Shown: positions 1-8,669 of the stretch, in pieces
Layout: every line of letters starts with the position of its first letter
Position numbering within the stretch: position 1 is the first letter of the stretch
Source of the DNA: Deltaproteobacteria bacterium
Lineage (GTDB): Bacteria > Acidobacteriota > Holophagae > Holophagales > Holophagaceae
Assembly: GCA_020048105.1 (NCBI GenBank)
Contig: JAIFMW010000076.1
Location: forward strand, 1 to 32,469
DNA: 32,469 bases
Reading direction: 5' to 3'
Notes under the pieces: generated by a model
Databases searched by the model: none
The model's input: only the letters and a program-made list of their open reading frames with translations
What the model was told of the DNA's origin: nothing
Program-made: the position numbers and the translations under genes

Positions 1-2750
1 ACAGTCGTGCTGCTGACGGTCGTCGCGTTGCCCAGGGCCTGAACCGTAAGGGTGGCACTGCTGCTGGTGGCGCTGGACACAGTGTTGGTGGCCACGACTC
101 GGTATTGCTTGCCCGAGTCGGCATAAGCCACGTTGGACACCGTGTAAGAACTGGATGTTCCATTCGTCGTGATGCCCGTCCAGGTTGTGCCATCGGTGGA
201 AACCTGCCACTGGAAAGTGGGGGCAGGCAGGCCCACCGCAGCTGCAGAAAAGGTGACGGACTGACCAGCGGAGACTGTTGAACTCTTCGGCTGGGCGGTA
301 ATCCGGGGCGCGTAGTTGGTGGTCACGCCCTCCATCTCCCAAACACCGCGGCCATGAGTGCCGATACGCATGAAGGTGCCGTCGGGGGCAATGTAGATAT
401 CGCGAACCGAAACCAGCGGAAGCCCACTGCCGAATCGCGTCCAGGAAGTGCCCGAATCGATAGAACGATAGAGGCCCAAATCTGTCCCGGCATAGACCGT
501 GGTGTGATCGATGGGATCAACCTTGACCATGTGCACCGGCACGCCGAAGGGAAAACCGTTACTGGCGGATGCGGTTCCATCCACCGCCACCCATGTGGTA
601 CCGCCATTGCTGGTTTTCCAGATGTGGTTGCTGGACGCACTGAAGGCCACGGAAGAGGCGTACAGAATCTGGGAATCCGCTGTGTCGAAGGCAACGCAGT
701 TCATGTAGCTGCCACTACCGGGGAAGGCGGTGCCGGCCACGGTGGTCCAGGTCGTTCCATTCGTAGTGATCGCCAAGCGACCACCATTGAGCGCCACGGC
801 CACATGGTTGGGCGTTAAGGGAGAAGCCACGATATGTCGGATTGGATTAGGAGAAGTCAGGCCTTCGGTCGGCATGGCGGTCCAGTTCGCACCAAAATCC
901 GTGGAAACAAAGGGCACGGTTTTGGTGTAGGTGTAGACACGGTTTCCCGTGGGATCGGTCATATCTAGAGCGATGCGAGTAAAGAAAGGTGCCGTGGTAT
1001 CACTGCTCGACCCGGTGATCCCAGCAGCATCAGCCCAGGTTTCTCCCCCGTTGGTGGTGCGCTGGATATCGGTGTAGTAGACCGATCCGAGCATCTTGTT
1101 TCCATCGTAGGGGTGGATCAGGCATCCAAAGCCATCGCCACCGATCTTAAGGTTGTAGCTCTGGGTTGCCACACCAGTCTCAGTGCGGAGACGAGTGCCC
1201 TGGTCCTGGAGACCCACGATAACCCGATCCTTCGCCCCCACCGGAGTTGCGGCCGTGGTGGAGCCGATGTGGTACACCAACTGGGTCGTGATATTGCGAT
1301 TACGCCGGTTATCAATAAAGGTGGGGTCCGAGAGAAGGCCACCAGAACCCGTGGGAATGGTGACAATATCCGGATTTCTCACTACAGCGAGGCCGCCATC
1401 GGTCCCCACGTAGAGCGTCTTCGGGCCGGAAGGGGCCCAAGCGTGAACATGGTAATCCGCATGAAGGTAGTGCCGATCACTGCCCATCCACTGCGTCATG
1501 CGCTCCCAGCTCACACCACCATTGAGCGTGCGATACATGGAGAGGTTGGTACCCACGAAAACCGTGTTCACGCTGGCGGGGTCCACCGCAATCATGTGGT
1601 TGTAGCCGGCCTGATCGCCATCGCCGCTGACATTGAATAAATCCGCACTGCCGTACCAGGCCCAGGTACGTCCACTATCCGTGGACTTCATGATGCCTTT
1701 CTGGAAAGCCCCAGCACCGTCCTCGAATAACCCGTATACCGTGGCACTATTGGCAGCCAAGGCGATTCGTCCAAACCCGTACGTCGAAAGGGACGTATCG
1801 TAGGTGGCCGCAGTCCAAGTCAACCCATTATCGGTGGAGTAGGCCACCCCACTCGTGGCGGCATCCGCTCCCTGATAGGCCATGACCAAATCGCCGTTGG
1901 CCATTGGTAGAAGATCCCACCCCTTGGCACCCGCCAGTGGGCCAGATGTGATCGCATCGAAAGAGGTTCCACCATTGGCGGATCGAAACAAACCCGCGTT
2001 CCCAGCCACAAGGATCACGTTGCCCGTCAGAGCCAGGACTGTCTTGACGCGAGTGGTGGCGCCCAGGGTGCCACCCCGAGTCCAACTGTCTCCCCCGTCT
2101 GTGCTGATGAAGAAACCCCTGCCCTCTGCCGTGCTATCCGCCGAACCAGGCATCATATCGCCCAGAGCCATATATATCGTGTTTGGATCGCCAACCTTAA
2201 AGGCAGCACCCCCGATGGACAAGTTTCCGGCGGGGCTGCCTGCAGGCAGAGCATCCGTGAGGGGAGTCCAAATCCAGTCACCCGCAGCCGCCACGTCGGC
2301 ATTGGTGCAACGCCACAAACCACCACCCGCATACCCGACATAAAGGGTCGAAAGATTCGTTGGGTGAGGCAGGATCACAGTGGGACGGCCTGTGTCCGCG
2401 ATATTGGCATCTATCTTGTACAGCTGTCCCTGTCCTCGACTGGGGCCAATGTTGACCCACGTCTTTTCGGGGATGCCCGCCATCTGGATTCCCGAGCGTT
2501 GTGCTTTGGTTCCCGGAATCAGACGCTCCCACTTCTGGAGCTCTCGTTCCGCGACCCGTGCCTTGAAGTCCAGATACTCCGGCGTGGCTGGACCACCAAA
2601 CAACTCTAGGTTGCCCTTGGCCCGCAGATCGGCCCGATCAGGCCCTTTAATCTTTTGTTTGGAGGGCACCTTGGCTTGGGCCACAGGCAGAGCCACCAGC
2701 ATCAGGGTAAGAAAACCCCAAGCGGACTTATGAAGGAAAAGGGGTCGCAT
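1..2750 (-). CDS. Secreted Asp-box (BNR) beta-propeller protein with Ig-like domain, C-terminus outside window
   Basis: The frame is open from an ATG at 2750 to the left edge (916 codons visible). GGAGG lies about 6 nt upstream of the ATG. Residues 1-26 form a signal peptide with a likely cut after AQA. The body carries at least eight Asp-box motifs of the S-x-D-x-G-x-x-W type (for example STDGGDSW, STDNGLTW, TTNGGETW, TSNGGTTW), typical of multi-bladed propellers of the sialidase/GH74/VPS10 superfamily. From about residue 815 follows an Ig-like domain (PKSSTVSAGQSVTF... FQWQVS), and the last visible residues look like the start of another such domain. Known: such proteins are secreted or surface-bound, and Asp-boxes are structural, so no enzyme activity can be assigned. 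It is the last gene of a possible minus-strand run with the two genes upstream. The C-terminal sorting signal, if any, is not visible. Confidence 0.9.
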   Translation of the reverse strand, partial: MRPLFLHKSAWGFLTLMLVALPVAQAKVPSKQKIKGPDRADLRAKGNLELFGGPATPEYLDFKARVAERELQKWERLIPGTKAQRSGIQMAGIPEKTWVNIGPSRGQGQLYKIDANIADTGRPTVILPHPTNLSTLYVGYAGGGLWRCTNADVAAAGDWIWTPLTDALPAGSPAGNLSIGGAAFKVGDPNTIYMALGDMMPGSADSTAEGRGFFISTDGGDSWTRGGTLGATTRVKTVLALTGNVILVAGNAGLFRSANGGTSFDAITSGPLAGAKGWDLLPMANGDLVMAYQGADAATSGVAYSTDNGLTWTAATYDTSLSTYGFGRIALAANSATVYGLFEDGAGAFQKGIMKSTDSGRTWAWYGSADLFNVSGDGDQAGYNHMIAVDPASVNTVFVGTNLSMYRTLNGGVSWERMTQWMGSDRHYLHADYHVHAWAPSGPKTLYVGTDGGLAVVRNPDIVTIPTGSGGLLSDPTFIDNRRNRNITTQLVYHIGSTTAATPVGAKDRVIVGLQDQGTRLRTETGVATQSYNLKIGGDGFGCLIHPYDGNKMLGSVYYTDIQRTTNGGETWADAAGITGSSSDTTAPFFTRIALDMTDPTGNRVYTYTKTVPFVSTDFGANWTAMPTEGLTSPNPIRHIVASPLTPNHVAVALNGGRLAITTNGTTWTTVAGTAFPGSGSYMNCVAFDTADSQILYASSVAFSASSNHIWKTSNGGTTWVAVDGTASASNGFPFGVPVHMVKVDPIDHTTVYAGTDLGLYRSIDSGTSWTRFGSGLPLVSVRDIYIAPDGTFMRIGTHGRGVWEMEGVTTNYAPRITAQPKSSTVSAGQSVTFSAAAVGLPAPTFQWQVSTDGTTWTGITTNGTSSSYTVSNVAYADSGKQYRVVATNTVSSATSSSATLTVQALGNATTVSSTT

Positions 2751-2884
2751 GAAAACCTCCGGGTCAATGTTCATAAAAGCGGCAAGTGGAAGGGCAGGCC
2801 AAGATGACCCAAAGGAATCGCAATCCGCGCCTATTAAGGTTGGTTTGAGTAAAAGAAAAATCCACCCGAGCCCACGGATTCTAA

Positions 2885-3349
2885 TTACTTTTCGATGCTA
2901 TCCGGGAGTTCTCCCGGTTGTTTCGCTCTCAGTTGAAGCAGCTGTTCCGTCACACCCGACGTGGCCCACCCCAGGCGACGAGAACCCTGGCGGACCTCCA
3001 CCATCATTCGATCCTCGGATTTGGGGGCTCCCGGCCAGATTCCCTGAATGACCCAGGTACCTGCTGGACCGGCGGTAACTTGGGACTCCAGTGGCAGGTT
3101 CTTGCCTAGCATTGGAAATTTGGCGCCGCGTTTTTCCAGGCCGGGATATTGGCCGAGTGTCACGCGCCAGACCCGAAACAGTGGCCGCTTGGCCCCGATC
3201 AAGTGCACTCGCGCTTCAAAGCGGGCCGCAGGAATCGCGCCCTTGGGCTCAATGCCCGAGCCCCAGATCACGGTGGCATCGGTGATTTTCACCTTCCCCG
3301 AAACCCCTGCGAACAGAGGAAGAGCCATGAGGAAAATTAGGCTGCGCAT
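2885..3349 (-). CDS. Small secreted protein of unknown function
   Basis: This is a 154-residue protein. The N-terminus MRSLIFLMALPLFAGVSG is a plausible signal peptide; an internal Met at residue 8 is an alternative start. The mature part is basic and probably all-beta (alternating hydrophobics such as ARFEARVHLIG, TWVIQGIW, MMVEVRQG) and has no cysteine. I do not recognise the family. It lies 50 nt downstream of the P460-type cytochrome gene and 134 nt upstream of the propeller gene on the same strand, so co-transcription is possible but unproven. The continuous frame, signal peptide and position support a real gene. Confidence 0.7.
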   Translation of the reverse strand: MRSLIFLMALPLFAGVSGKVKITDATVIWGSGIEPKGAIPAARFEARVHLIGAKRPLFRVWRVTLGQYPGLEKRGAKFPMLGKNLPLESQVTAGPAGTWVIQGIWPGAPKSEDRMMVEVRQGSRRLGWATSGVTEQLLQLRAKQPGELPDSIEK

Positions 3350-3399
3350 AACCCGAGTCTAGGCTAGAAGAAGCCCCAGGGCGACGATGTGAATTCTTG

Positions 3400-4371
3400 T
3401 TAAGAAAGCGCCGGGGTCTCAACTTTCGGTTTCCTGGGCACCGTCCAGGCACTTCGATCCCGGGTTGGTGCCAGGCCATCCAAATGGCAAGTCAAGCAGC
3501 TGGACAATTTGGCATCGTCTCCTCGCCAGTAGGCCCGCTCCGCACCACCGGTCTCGCCGCGCTTGGCGACCGGAACCCTTGGCCAGTAGAAGGCGAATAC
3601 GGGTTTCCCCGCCTTCATTTCCATGGCGTAGAGCGGCCCTGCATCGGGGCCTGGACGACCCCAGCGTTCTTCCGTGCTGCTCATGACCAAGAGGGAACCA
3701 TCCGGCAATTTCTGGCCTTTGCGATAGGCTTCCTCAGCGCCGGGAGTTACCCAAACCCGCACCCATCGATTGCCGTGCAGAGGGTTTCGAACCGGTTCGA
3801 CGTGCATGGGTTCAAGGCTCAAGTAGTCCAGCATCCGTGGCAACGCATCGGCTTCGGGAGCAGGCGCCACGATCGGGGCGGTTTTTTCGGCGATCGGCGG
3901 TGGCGCTTCGACATGTTCGGTAGGTTGTCGCAATTTTCCACCGTAATACCCGGCGCCAATACTCGCCCCGGCCCACATCAAACCAAACAGCAGTCCCAGG
4001 AAACCGATGTTTTGATGGTCGGCCCTGCGGCGAAAGAGGGCCTTGAGCGTTACAAGGCCCATGAAGAGACTGCTCACGGCCAGGATCTGATGAAGGCGGA
4101 ACGTTGCCGCATCACCACTGCCTCCAGGTGCTAGAAATTGGGTGGGGGTCAAGAAATTCAACCGTCGGGCGAGCAGAAACCCACTAAAGACCGTGACCAC
4201 CGTGAACAACACGCCCATCCAGGCGAGGTAGCGACACGTCACCCACCAAGGCCGCATTCCGCGCCCTGCCCGTTGGGCGGCGAAAAGAGCCCAAGGCAGC
4301 AAGAAGGCCACTGCCACGGGAACGTGCACGAAAACGACATGGTTGAGGGCGGTCCAATCCATCCATGGCAT
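3400..4371 (-). CDS. Four-helix membrane protein fused to a C-terminal cytochrome P460-like haem domain
   Basis: The chosen start is the ATG at 4371, with GGAG 11 nt upstream. The longer frame, to 4479, would run over the divergent SIS gene. The product is 323 residues. Four hydrophobic helices lie at about 8-30, 46-68, 92-112 and 121-143, with histidines at the first (H11, H16) and third (H94) helices, resembling DUF2231-type membrane domains that may bind b-haem. A Pro/Ala-rich linker (about 150-180) leads to a soluble domain with the pattern of cytochrome P460 (RVWVTPGAEEAYRKG, LPDGSLLVMSS, YAMEMK, FAFYWPRV). That domain ends in one c-type haem motif, CLTCH (292-296). The domain probably faces the periplasm. 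Known: P460 domains occur in hydroxylamine-oxidising or NO-binding c-type cytochromes; the substrate here is unknown. The fusion is unusual. Family assignment is by pattern only. Confidence 0.75.
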   Translation of the reverse strand: MPWMDWTALNHVVFVHVPVAVAFLLPWALFAAQRAGRGMRPWWVTCRYLAWMGVLFTVVTVFSGFLLARRLNFLTPTQFLAPGGSGDAATFRLHQILAVSSLFMGLVTLKALFRRRADHQNIGFLGLLFGLMWAGASIGAGYYGGKLRQPTEHVEAPPPIAEKTAPIVAPAPEADALPRMLDYLSLEPMHVEPVRNPLHGNRWVRVWVTPGAEEAYRKGQKLPDGSLLVMSSTEERWGRPGPDAGPLYAMEMKAGKPVFAFYWPRVPVAKRGETGGAERAYWRGDDAKLSSCLTCHLDGLAPTRDRSAWTVPRKPKVETPALS

Positions 4372-4469
4372 GGTTGGAAAATCTCCAGAAAGAATTTGAA
4401 ATCTACTTTGACAGCGTTCCCTAAGAATGGCGCTGAAAATCCTGGCATGATCGGCCCAGGAGCGTGCCC

Positions 4470-5036
4470 ATGAAAACAACCCTACTTCAGCACGTCCAGG
4501 AATCCACCACCCTGAAGGAATTTTTTTTCAAAGCGGAGATCGACCGCATCATCGCCCAGGCCCAGGATATGGCCGAGCGGCTGAGACGAGGTTGCCGCAT
4601 CTTGGTTTGCGGAAATGGCGGCAGCGCGGCCAACGCCCAGCATTTTGCGGCAGCACTCTGCGGTCGCTCTGGAAACGAGCGGAGAGCCTTGGCTGGCATC
4701 GCGCTGGCCACCGACAGCTCCACCCTTACCGCCCTTGGTAGCGCCCATGGCTTTGAAAAGATCTTCTCCCGACAGATCGAAGCCTTGGGCCGCCCCGGCG
4801 ATCTGCTGGTGGCCATCAGCACCAGCGGCAATTGCCCCAACGTGATTTTGGCCGTAAGCGCCGCGAAGGAGCAGGGCATGAAGACCCTTGGGCTGCTGGG
4901 CGGCGATGGCGGTCAGTTGGCCACCCTTTGCGACGAAGCCCTGATCGTCCCCAACCCCGAAACGGCTCGCATTCAGGAAGTGCATCAGATGACCCATCAC
5001 TTCTGGTGCGAAGTGCTCGACACCTGCATCGACTAG
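4470..5036 (+). CDS. SIS-domain protein, GmhA/DiaA-like (possible phosphoheptose isomerase lacking the catalytic Glu)
   Basis: The ATG at 4470 has GGAG 7 nt upstream; a GTG at 4464 is less well placed. The protein has about 188 residues, the normal length for this family. It shows the SIS phosphosugar-binding signatures CGNGGSAANAQHF and ISTSGN and the C-terminal RIQEVHQMTHH, which carries the Gln and His equivalent to E. coli GmhA Q172 and H180. GmhA makes D-glycero-D-manno-heptose 7-phosphate from sedoheptulose 7-phosphate for LPS. Oddity: the usual HFAAEL(V/T)GR reads HFAAALCGR, so the zinc-ligand/base Glu65 is Ala. The E. coli replication regulator DiaA is a GmhA paralogue that also lacks this Glu, so a non-catalytic role is possible. 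The next gene starts 4 nt after the stop, suggesting an operon. Confidence 0.85.
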   Translation: MKTTLLQHVQESTTLKEFFFKAEIDRIIAQAQDMAERLRRGCRILVCGNGGSAANAQHFAAALCGRSGNERRALAGIALATDSSTLTALGSAHGFEKIFSRQIEALGRPGDLLVAISTSGNCPNVILAVSAAKEQGMKTLGLLGGDGGQLATLCDEALIVPNPETARIQEVHQMTHHFWCEVLDTCID

Positions 5037-5040
5037 CCCC

Positions 5041-6219
5041 GTGATCCCCGCCCTCGCATCCCACTTGCGTCACCTGCGCGAAGCCGCCTCACAGCAGCCA
5101 CTCGGACTCTATATCCATATCCCCTTCTGCAAGGATCGCTGCACCTATTGCTCCTTCGTCACCACTCGGGATGTGGGGCTCAAGGACTCAGCCCTAGCTC
5201 GGTTGGCAGCCGATCTGCAGGTCTGGGGTCAGGCCCTGAATCATCCCGAAATCGACACGCTGTATTTTGGGGGCGGCACGCCTTCGCTCCTTACGGCCGA
5301 AGAATTGACTCACTTGGTTCGCGTGGCCAGGGATGCTTTTGATTTCTCGCCCCTAAGGGAAGCCACGTTGGAAGCCAATCCGGGCACCATCGATTCAGCG
5401 TGGCTGCAATCGGCTCGGCGCCTTGGCTTTGATCGGCTGAGCTTCGGCGTTCAAACCCTCGACAATGTGCTACTCCAATATTTGGGGCGTATCCACGATG
5501 GTGCCGAGGGTATCAATGCCTTGCGAATGGCCCAGGCTGCTGGCTTTCAGCGCCTCAGCGCGGATCTCATGGTGGGCATCCCGGGACAGGATCTGGAACG
5601 CGTGATCTCGGACGCCCGCACTCTGGTCGCCGCCGGTGCCACGCATCTCTCGGTCTACATGCTGGATCTCGATAAGAACTGCCCCCTGAAGGCCCAGGTG
5701 GATTCTGGAAGACTCCAACTCCCCTCCGAGGATGAAGTCGCCGATGCCTTTGAAGCCTTGCAGGCGGAACTGCCGAACCTTGGCCTCGCACCCTACGAGA
5801 TCAGCAACTACGCGCAACCCAGCCAGCTCTCCATCCACAACACCCGCTACTGGGAACGCCGCCCCTACTTGGGCCTGGGCCCCAGCGCCGCGAGCCAGTT
5901 GGATCGCTGGCGCTGGACCGAAAGCAGCGTCATCCAAGCCTGGGCCGAGGGCCGGGGCAAGGCCGAGCTTCAGGAACTGGACGCCGCCGCGGAACTAGCG
6001 GAAATCCCCTTGTTGGGCCTAAGAATGCACCAGGGTATCGACTGGGAAGAGCTGCGAGCCCGCGCCACCATGCTGAATCTGCAACACCTAACAGACACCT
6101 GGGAAGCAGCCCTGAGGCCCTTCTTGAAGCATGGACTCCTGGAGAAGGAAGGCTCCGTCCTTCGCTTCACCCAACGCGGAATGCTGCTGAGCAATTCGGT
6201 GCTGGAGACCTTTGTCTGA
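5041..6219 (+). CDS. hemW: Radical SAM protein HemW (coproporphyrinogen III oxidase-like, haem chaperone)
   Basis: This is a 392-residue protein with a GTG start 4 nt after the upstream stop and no strong Shine-Dalgarno, so it is probably translationally coupled. The N-terminal LYIHIPFCKDRCTYCSF contains the CxxxCxxC [4Fe-4S]/SAM motif (C30, C34, C37). YFGGGTPS follows at about residue 78, and the C-terminal HemN-type region includes ISNYAQP, RYWERRPYLGLGPSA and LGLRMHQGID. These are HemW hallmarks (formerly annotated HemN-like or YggW). Known: HemW proteins bind haem and are thought to deliver it to respiratory proteins, and most lack coproporphyrinogen oxidase activity. A haem-insertion role would fit the divergent cytochrome gene, but that link is inference. 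Confidence 0.9.
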   Translation: MIPALASHLRHLREAASQQPLGLYIHIPFCKDRCTYCSFVTTRDVGLKDSALARLAADLQVWGQALNHPEIDTLYFGGGTPSLLTAEELTHLVRVARDAFDFSPLREATLEANPGTIDSAWLQSARRLGFDRLSFGVQTLDNVLLQYLGRIHDGAEGINALRMAQAAGFQRLSADLMVGIPGQDLERVISDARTLVAAGATHLSVYMLDLDKNCPLKAQVDSGRLQLPSEDEVADAFEALQAELPNLGLAPYEISNYAQPSQLSIHNTRYWERRPYLGLGPSAASQLDRWRWTESSVIQAWAEGRGKAELQELDAAAELAEIPLLGLRMHQGIDWEELRARATMLNLQHLTDTWEAALRPFLKHGLLEKEGSVLRFTQRGMLLSNSVLETFV

Positions 6220-6344
6220 CCGCAGGATCCAGCGATCTAGCCGTTCAAGGAACGCTCACCGCCGTTTGCGGGAATGAGACGTCGCCGATATTTTTTGCCC
6301 CTTAGGCTGGAAGGCATCGAGACTTTCCTTTCCTGGAGCCCACC

Positions 6345-7469
6345 ATGATTCGCGGCTGGACCAACCGTTTCCATTCCTCCCAGAGCACGTCCTGGAAGGG
6401 TCTTGCTGTGCGCCTTCTCGCAGCCCTGGCCCTCTTTGCGCCCTGGGACTATCGATTTCAGTCGGTGAGCTTTCGCATCGAAGACCTGGATCCCGCCTTG
6501 GTGGAAGCCGCTCAGGCCCGCGGTTGGAATTTGCTGGATCAAGCCCTCTGGCCCAGTGTCGCCGGAAGCCTAGGGCGGCTGGGACTCGCGGCCCTGATCG
6601 CCGGATTGCTCTGGTGCGGAATTGCCCTGGTTCGCCGCCACGTCCAACGGCGCTTTGGATCCGGCTGGGCTTTCCTGGCCCTGCTGCTATGCAGCTTGGC
6701 CTTGCTTGTGTTTGCAAAAATGGGCGTGTATCGCTTCCTCCCGGATTTCCTGAGCTACTTCGGGAACGGATTCCCGGTCTGGGGCGGCTGGATCCACTCC
6801 AATGTCTTCACCGGGGGGGGCATACTAGCCCGCAATGGGCTTTTGGCCTTGCTTATCCTGGCCGCCGAGGGCGCGCTACTCGGACTGGAAGCCCAGCAAG
6901 GCCTGCGGGAAGCCCGCGAAGTGGCCCTGCGCTCCAAACTCGCGCCCCACTTCCTGTTCAACTCACTCAATACGCTGCACGCCCAGATCGAAACAGATCC
7001 TCGCAGCGCCCAAGGCACCACGGAACGCCTGGCCAGTCTCTTCCGACAAGTTCTGGAAGTGACGAGCGCTCCCACGGTATCCCTAGGCCGGGAACTGGCC
7101 TTCGTGGAGGACTACCTGGGCATCGAAAAGGCCCGCCTCGGCGAGCGCCTGAACGTTAAAACCGAGGTGCCCGAGGAGCTTCTGCAGTGCGATATTCCCG
7201 CGCTGGCCCTGCAGGTGTTGGTGGAGAACGCCGTCAAGCATGGTGTTGCCCCCCGAGAAGCGGGAGGAGAGATCCGCATTGCAGCCCACAAGGAGGGGCG
7301 GCGCTTGACCATCACCGTGGAGGATCCCGGCACGGGCATCAGCCCTGGAACCCAAGGTAGCGGCACGGCCCTGGCCAATCTTCGCAGTCGCCTGGGAAGC
7401 CCCAAAGATCTGGTGATGGCCCCCTTTCCCGGAGGCCACCGCGTGAGTTTCGCTTGGTCACAACGGTGA
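6345..7469 (+). CDS. Sensor histidine kinase, LytS/YpdA type (His_kinase family)
   Basis: The 374-residue protein starts at ATG 6345 with GGAG about 6 nt upstream. The N-terminal half has hydrophobic segments at about 20-35, 75-97, 106-125 and 160-180, so the sensor is membrane-embedded with no large extracytoplasmic domain. The phospho-acceptor box LRSKLAPHFLFNSLN (His202) is diagnostic of the LytS-type His_kinase family. The ATPase domain follows, with the N-box LVENAVKHG and the glycine boxes DPGTGI and GSGTALANLRSRL. Known: these kinases pair with LytTR response regulators, and a LytTR regulator lies at 9512-10195 in the same tight gene run. Unusually, two other genes sit between kinase and regulator. 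The 125-nt upstream gap probably holds the promoter; I cannot point to one. Confidence 0.92.
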   Translation: MIRGWTNRFHSSQSTSWKGLAVRLLAALALFAPWDYRFQSVSFRIEDLDPALVEAAQARGWNLLDQALWPSVAGSLGRLGLAALIAGLLWCGIALVRRHVQRRFGSGWAFLALLLCSLALLVFAKMGVYRFLPDFLSYFGNGFPVWGGWIHSNVFTGGGILARNGLLALLILAAEGALLGLEAQQGLREAREVALRSKLAPHFLFNSLNTLHAQIETDPRSAQGTTERLASLFRQVLEVTSAPTVSLGRELAFVEDYLGIEKARLGERLNVKTEVPEELLQCDIPALALQVLVENAVKHGVAPREAGGEIRIAAHKEGRRLTITVEDPGTGISPGTQGSGTALANLRSRLGSPKDLVMAPFPGGHRVSFAWSQR

Positions 7470-7477
7470 GGCCCCGA

Positions 7478-8659
7478 ATGAACCGCCTCCTTTTCGTTCT
7501 CCTGGCCATCACCCTGACGGCCCAGCCACCCTCCGACCTTCGCGGCACCCAAATCTGGGAAGAGGGCCGCTCCGTGCTCACCACCCAAGACTCCAACTTC
7601 GTTCTTTCGACTATTCGGAACGGCCGTTCCTCTCTCCTTGCCCTGGACCGCGATGGAGTGCGCAGAGAACTGCGTCACCCGGAAGCGCTTCGTCGACCCA
7701 TCCTGACTCACTGGAAGGGGCGCTCCTTCGCCTACGGCTTCCCCCCCCATCCCACCTGGAGCTATCCCGATTTCGGCAAGCGGGTCTGGAGCTACCCACA
7801 TCAGGCCTTTGCCGATGCCTACCAGCGCTCCGAACACCACCTGTTCCGTTCCACGGATTTCCAGACCTGGCACTTGCTGGGCCGATACCGCCCCGATGAG
7901 GACACCCACGGCAAAATCCGAGAGCTATTTCCCCTGGAAGATGGCTCCTTTCTGGCCATGGCCTTTTCGGTTTTTTGGGTGAACGATCGCGCAAGTCTAT
8001 GTGCGCGCTACCGCCTGGATGCTCGCGGCCATTTGATGTTTGAGAGCCTCATCGAATTGGGCGCGGGTGGTATTTACGACACCATTCCCCATCCCACTCG
8101 GCCCGGCCAGAAAGCCATCCAGGCTCGACCCGGCTATGAGGGGATTGGTCGATACGGATGGCTGACCGCACGAACCCCGGAGGGCTTGGTACTGATCGAC
8201 AGGGCCGGTTGGTATTTCGTGCTGGATAACCGCGATGGGCATTGCCTGCGCGAAGGGCGTATCAAGGCTCCCGAGGGAAAAACGCTCTGGATCCTGGATG
8301 CCCAACCCGGCCCCGATGGTCGGATCTTGATGGCCTCCACCCAGCTGCGAGGGAAAAATTTGGCGAGCCTCAGCCCCTTCGGCAAGCCCGAGGACAAGCC
8401 TTCGGAACGCCTGGCCCGACAAATGATGTGGTTCAAAAGCGGAGCCAGGTTCGGCAATGACCTCGAAGGCCCCACACCCTTGACCTGGCAATGGCTGGAC
8501 CCAATCACGGGGTTTTTGCGCCAGGAACTGTCCCCCCGGGGGGTCCCTACCCTCGTGGCTGATCAGCAAACCCGCTGGAGTTTTTGCTTCACGATTCAGC
8601 CCGATGGCAACCTGAACATCTTCCAGGGTCTGAACGAGCGGCCTTGGTGGGGCCTCTGA
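7478..8659 (+). CDS. Secreted protein of unknown function in the LytS/LytTR operon
   Basis: The chosen start is ATG 7478, preceded by GGTGAGG, 8 nt after the kinase stop; an in-frame TTG at 7454 would overlap the kinase. The product is 393 residues. MNRLLFVLLAITLTAQ is a short signal peptide. The mature protein is rich in Trp, Tyr, Gly and Asp, with repeated strand-turn patterns (LFRSTDFQTWHLLGRY, LFPLEDGSFLAMAF, WYFVLDNRDGHCLREG, WILDAQPGPDGRILMAS) suggesting a beta-propeller-like fold. I do not recognise a family. The signal peptide and its place between kinase and regulator suggest a periplasmic or outer accessory or signal-binding role. That is inference. Confidence 0.85.
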   Translation: MNRLLFVLLAITLTAQPPSDLRGTQIWEEGRSVLTTQDSNFVLSTIRNGRSSLLALDRDGVRRELRHPEALRRPILTHWKGRSFAYGFPPHPTWSYPDFGKRVWSYPHQAFADAYQRSEHHLFRSTDFQTWHLLGRYRPDEDTHGKIRELFPLEDGSFLAMAFSVFWVNDRASLCARYRLDARGHLMFESLIELGAGGIYDTIPHPTRPGQKAIQARPGYEGIGRYGWLTARTPEGLVLIDRAGWYFVLDNRDGHCLREGRIKAPEGKTLWILDAQPGPDGRILMASTQLRGKNLASLSPFGKPEDKPSERLARQMMWFKSGARFGNDLEGPTPLTWQWLDPITGFLRQELSPRGVPTLVADQQTRWSFCFTIQPDGNLNIFQGLNERPWWGL

Positions 8660-8669
8660 ATCGGGCATC

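Noticed and set aside
4408-4440. Perfect TTGACA between the divergent cytochrome and SIS genes
   Set aside because: The nearest -10-like hexamer (GAAAAT) is 21 nt away, too far for a normal sigma-70 promoter.
6240-6300. Terminator-like T6 run after hemW
   Set aside because: The nearest stem (about 8 interrupted base pairs) is weak and lies 12 nt before the T-run; not convincing.
7112-7909. 265-codon minus-strand open frame across the kinase and secreted-protein genes
   Set aside because: It is antisense to two strongly supported genes, with Gly/Arg-rich composition typical of reverse reading; no start signal.
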